In this document: in pieces, positions 63,315 to 64,000 of the stretch | How the letters are laid out: every line of letters starts with the position of its first letter | Numbering within the stretch: the stretch's first letter is position 1 | NCBI GenBank assembly: GCA_964353875.1 | Contig: CAYGXU010000001.1 | Coordinates: 1-64,000 of the forward strand | Source of the DNA: MGNI01 sp964353875 | GTDB lineage: Bacteria; Chloroflexota; Anaerolineae; Anaerolineales; E44-bin32 | DNA length: 64,000 nt | Direction of reading: 5' to 3' | Made by a program: the position numbers and the translations under genes | Notes under the pieces: model-generated | What the model saw: only the letters and a program-made list of their open reading frames with translations | What the model was told of the DNA's origin: nothing | The model's database searches: none

Positions 63315-64000
63315 ATGAAATTGTCAAAGACCATTTCGATGGCCTTCCTGCTTGTAACGTTCTTATCACCAACGCTCAACGTTCATGGGCAAGTCCTGAT
63401 CTGGGATCCGGTGGGCGATGGAATCCATTATCATAAGTATGAACTTCCCGGTCCGAATGTAGCCCATGTGGCTCGGCTTGTGCGCGCCAATCCCAATGCC
63501 ATCATCGAAAGCAGCATCGCACAGGGAAAATTATCTGAGGGGTTAGAAACCGTGCGTGGGATGGCTGAGCGTTACAATCAGGCCATCAATACTTGGGGAC
63601 AAAGTTGGGGCTCACGCAACAAAGTAGTTGTCGCCATAAATGGTTTTTATTACGACACGAAGACCGGCATCCCTCGCAGTGGACAAGTTCACTCCGGTTG
63701 GTATGCGAAACGATTCGATAACCTCATCGGAGAGAGCGGTTTCGCGTGGAAACTTAACCGTAGCGTCTTCATTGGTTGGTGTGTCACCCATTACCCCGAG
63801 AGACAATTCATCTATCACCCAGCCACAGAGGCAAAGATCGATATTGATGGCATTAATATCCGCAGACCGACGAATAAACTGATCCTCTATACACCCCAAT
63901 ATGATGTCGCAACTGGCACGGATGATACGGGTATCGAGATTTTGGTGGAGATGACACGCCCGACCCTCATCCTTCCAGCCCCCAGTTATTCAATCGGTTT
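63315..64000 (+). CDS. secreted NAGPA-type phosphodiester glycosidase domain protein (3' end outside window)
   Basis: 228 complete residues are visible. A signal peptide without lipobox (MKLSKTISMAFLLVTFLS, cleavage near HGQ) is followed by DPVGDGIHYHKYELPGPN and VVVAINGFYYDTKTGIPRSGQV, which matches the NAGPA / phosphodiester glycosidase core (AINGDFF-like) of exopolysaccharide-related proteins. The frame runs off the window end, so length and further domains are unknown. The 200 bp before it have no clear promoter. Confidence 0.8.
   Translation, partial: MKLSKTISMAFLLVTFLSPTLNVHGQVLIWDPVGDGIHYHKYELPGPNVAHVARLVRANPNAIIESSIAQGKLSEGLETVRGMAERYNQAINTWGQSWGSRNKVVVAINGFYYDTKTGIPRSGQVHSGWYAKRFDNLIGESGFAWKLNRSVFIGWCVTHYPERQFIYHPATEAKIDIDGINIRRPTNKLILYTPQYDVATGTDDTGIEILVEMTRPTLILPAPSYSIG

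Overview
The window looks like a bacterial chromosome fragment from a metagenome-type assembly (one run of exactly 100 N at 13895-13994). My best guess is Chloroflexota, class Anaerolineae or a relative. This is an inference from many Thr/Pro-rich lipoproteins carrying TolB/PD40-type propellers, a kinase-propeller fusion, inositol-phosphate synthase, and a mesophile-like mixed codon use. No rRNA, tRNA, CRISPR array, prophage or intact insertion sequence was recognised. The standard genetic code fits throughout.

Region 1 (1-17042, almost all minus strand) is a purine and carbamoyl catabolic island. In transcription order it holds folD, an 8-oxoguanine-deaminase-type amidohydrolase, adenine deaminase (interrupted by the N run), an aspartate-carbamoyltransferase-like protein, a second carbamoyltransferase of the ornithine/acetylornithine/YgeW type, carbamate kinase, a small membrane ORF, a threonine-synthase-family PLP enzyme, a glycosyltransferase, a second fold-II PLP enzyme, a conserved-looking hypothetical, a dihydropyrimidinase, a wrecked xanthine dehydrogenase and a NUDIX hydrolase. 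The set resembles the yge/ssnA/hyuA/xdh clusters used for anaerobic purine breakdown, where carbamoyl groups end in carbamoyl phosphate and carbamate kinase yields ATP. The xanthine dehydrogenase is a chimeric pseudogene: its FAD-subunit start is joined to the middle of the molybdenum subunit, followed by stops and frameshifts.

Region 2 (17244-26233) holds a Ser/Thr kinase fused through one membrane helix to a TolB-like propeller, an M14 carboxypeptidase lipoprotein, three tandem paralogous propeller lipoproteins (the third broken by a frameshift and a nonsense codon), and nfuA. Region 3 (26432-31345) has inositol-3-phosphate synthase, gyrB, a membrane protein and a divergent murA whose active-site Cys is Asp.

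Region 4 (33032-45742) is the origin-proximal housekeeping block: a ParA-like ATPase overlapping a membrane protein gene, then divergently rpmH-rnpA-yidD-(PQQ-propeller lipoprotein)-yidC-jag, a PfkB-family kinase, parA-parB, a PanE-type reductase, fabG, an Asp23-family gene, nusB and the Tat genes. A near-ideal sigma-70-type promoter precedes rpmH. dnaA is not in the window.

Region 5 (46039-64000) holds membrane proteins, a large multidomain lipoprotein with a TIM-barrel-like end, an acyl-CoA dehydrogenase, a GH13 glucosidase, mscL, and a module of propeller lipoprotein - response regulator - histidine kinase - propeller lipoprotein on the minus strand. Upstream of that module sits a five-copy hexamer array with about 11-bp period next to a -10 box. 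A DUF4013-like protein, a Gfo/Idh/MocA oxidoreductase, an isoprenylcysteine-methyltransferase-like protein and the start of a NAGPA-type phosphodiester glycosidase close the window.

A roughly 130-bp palindromic element occurs twice (about 2690-2831 and 27592-27723) in opposite orientation, and its loop is inverted relative to its flanks.
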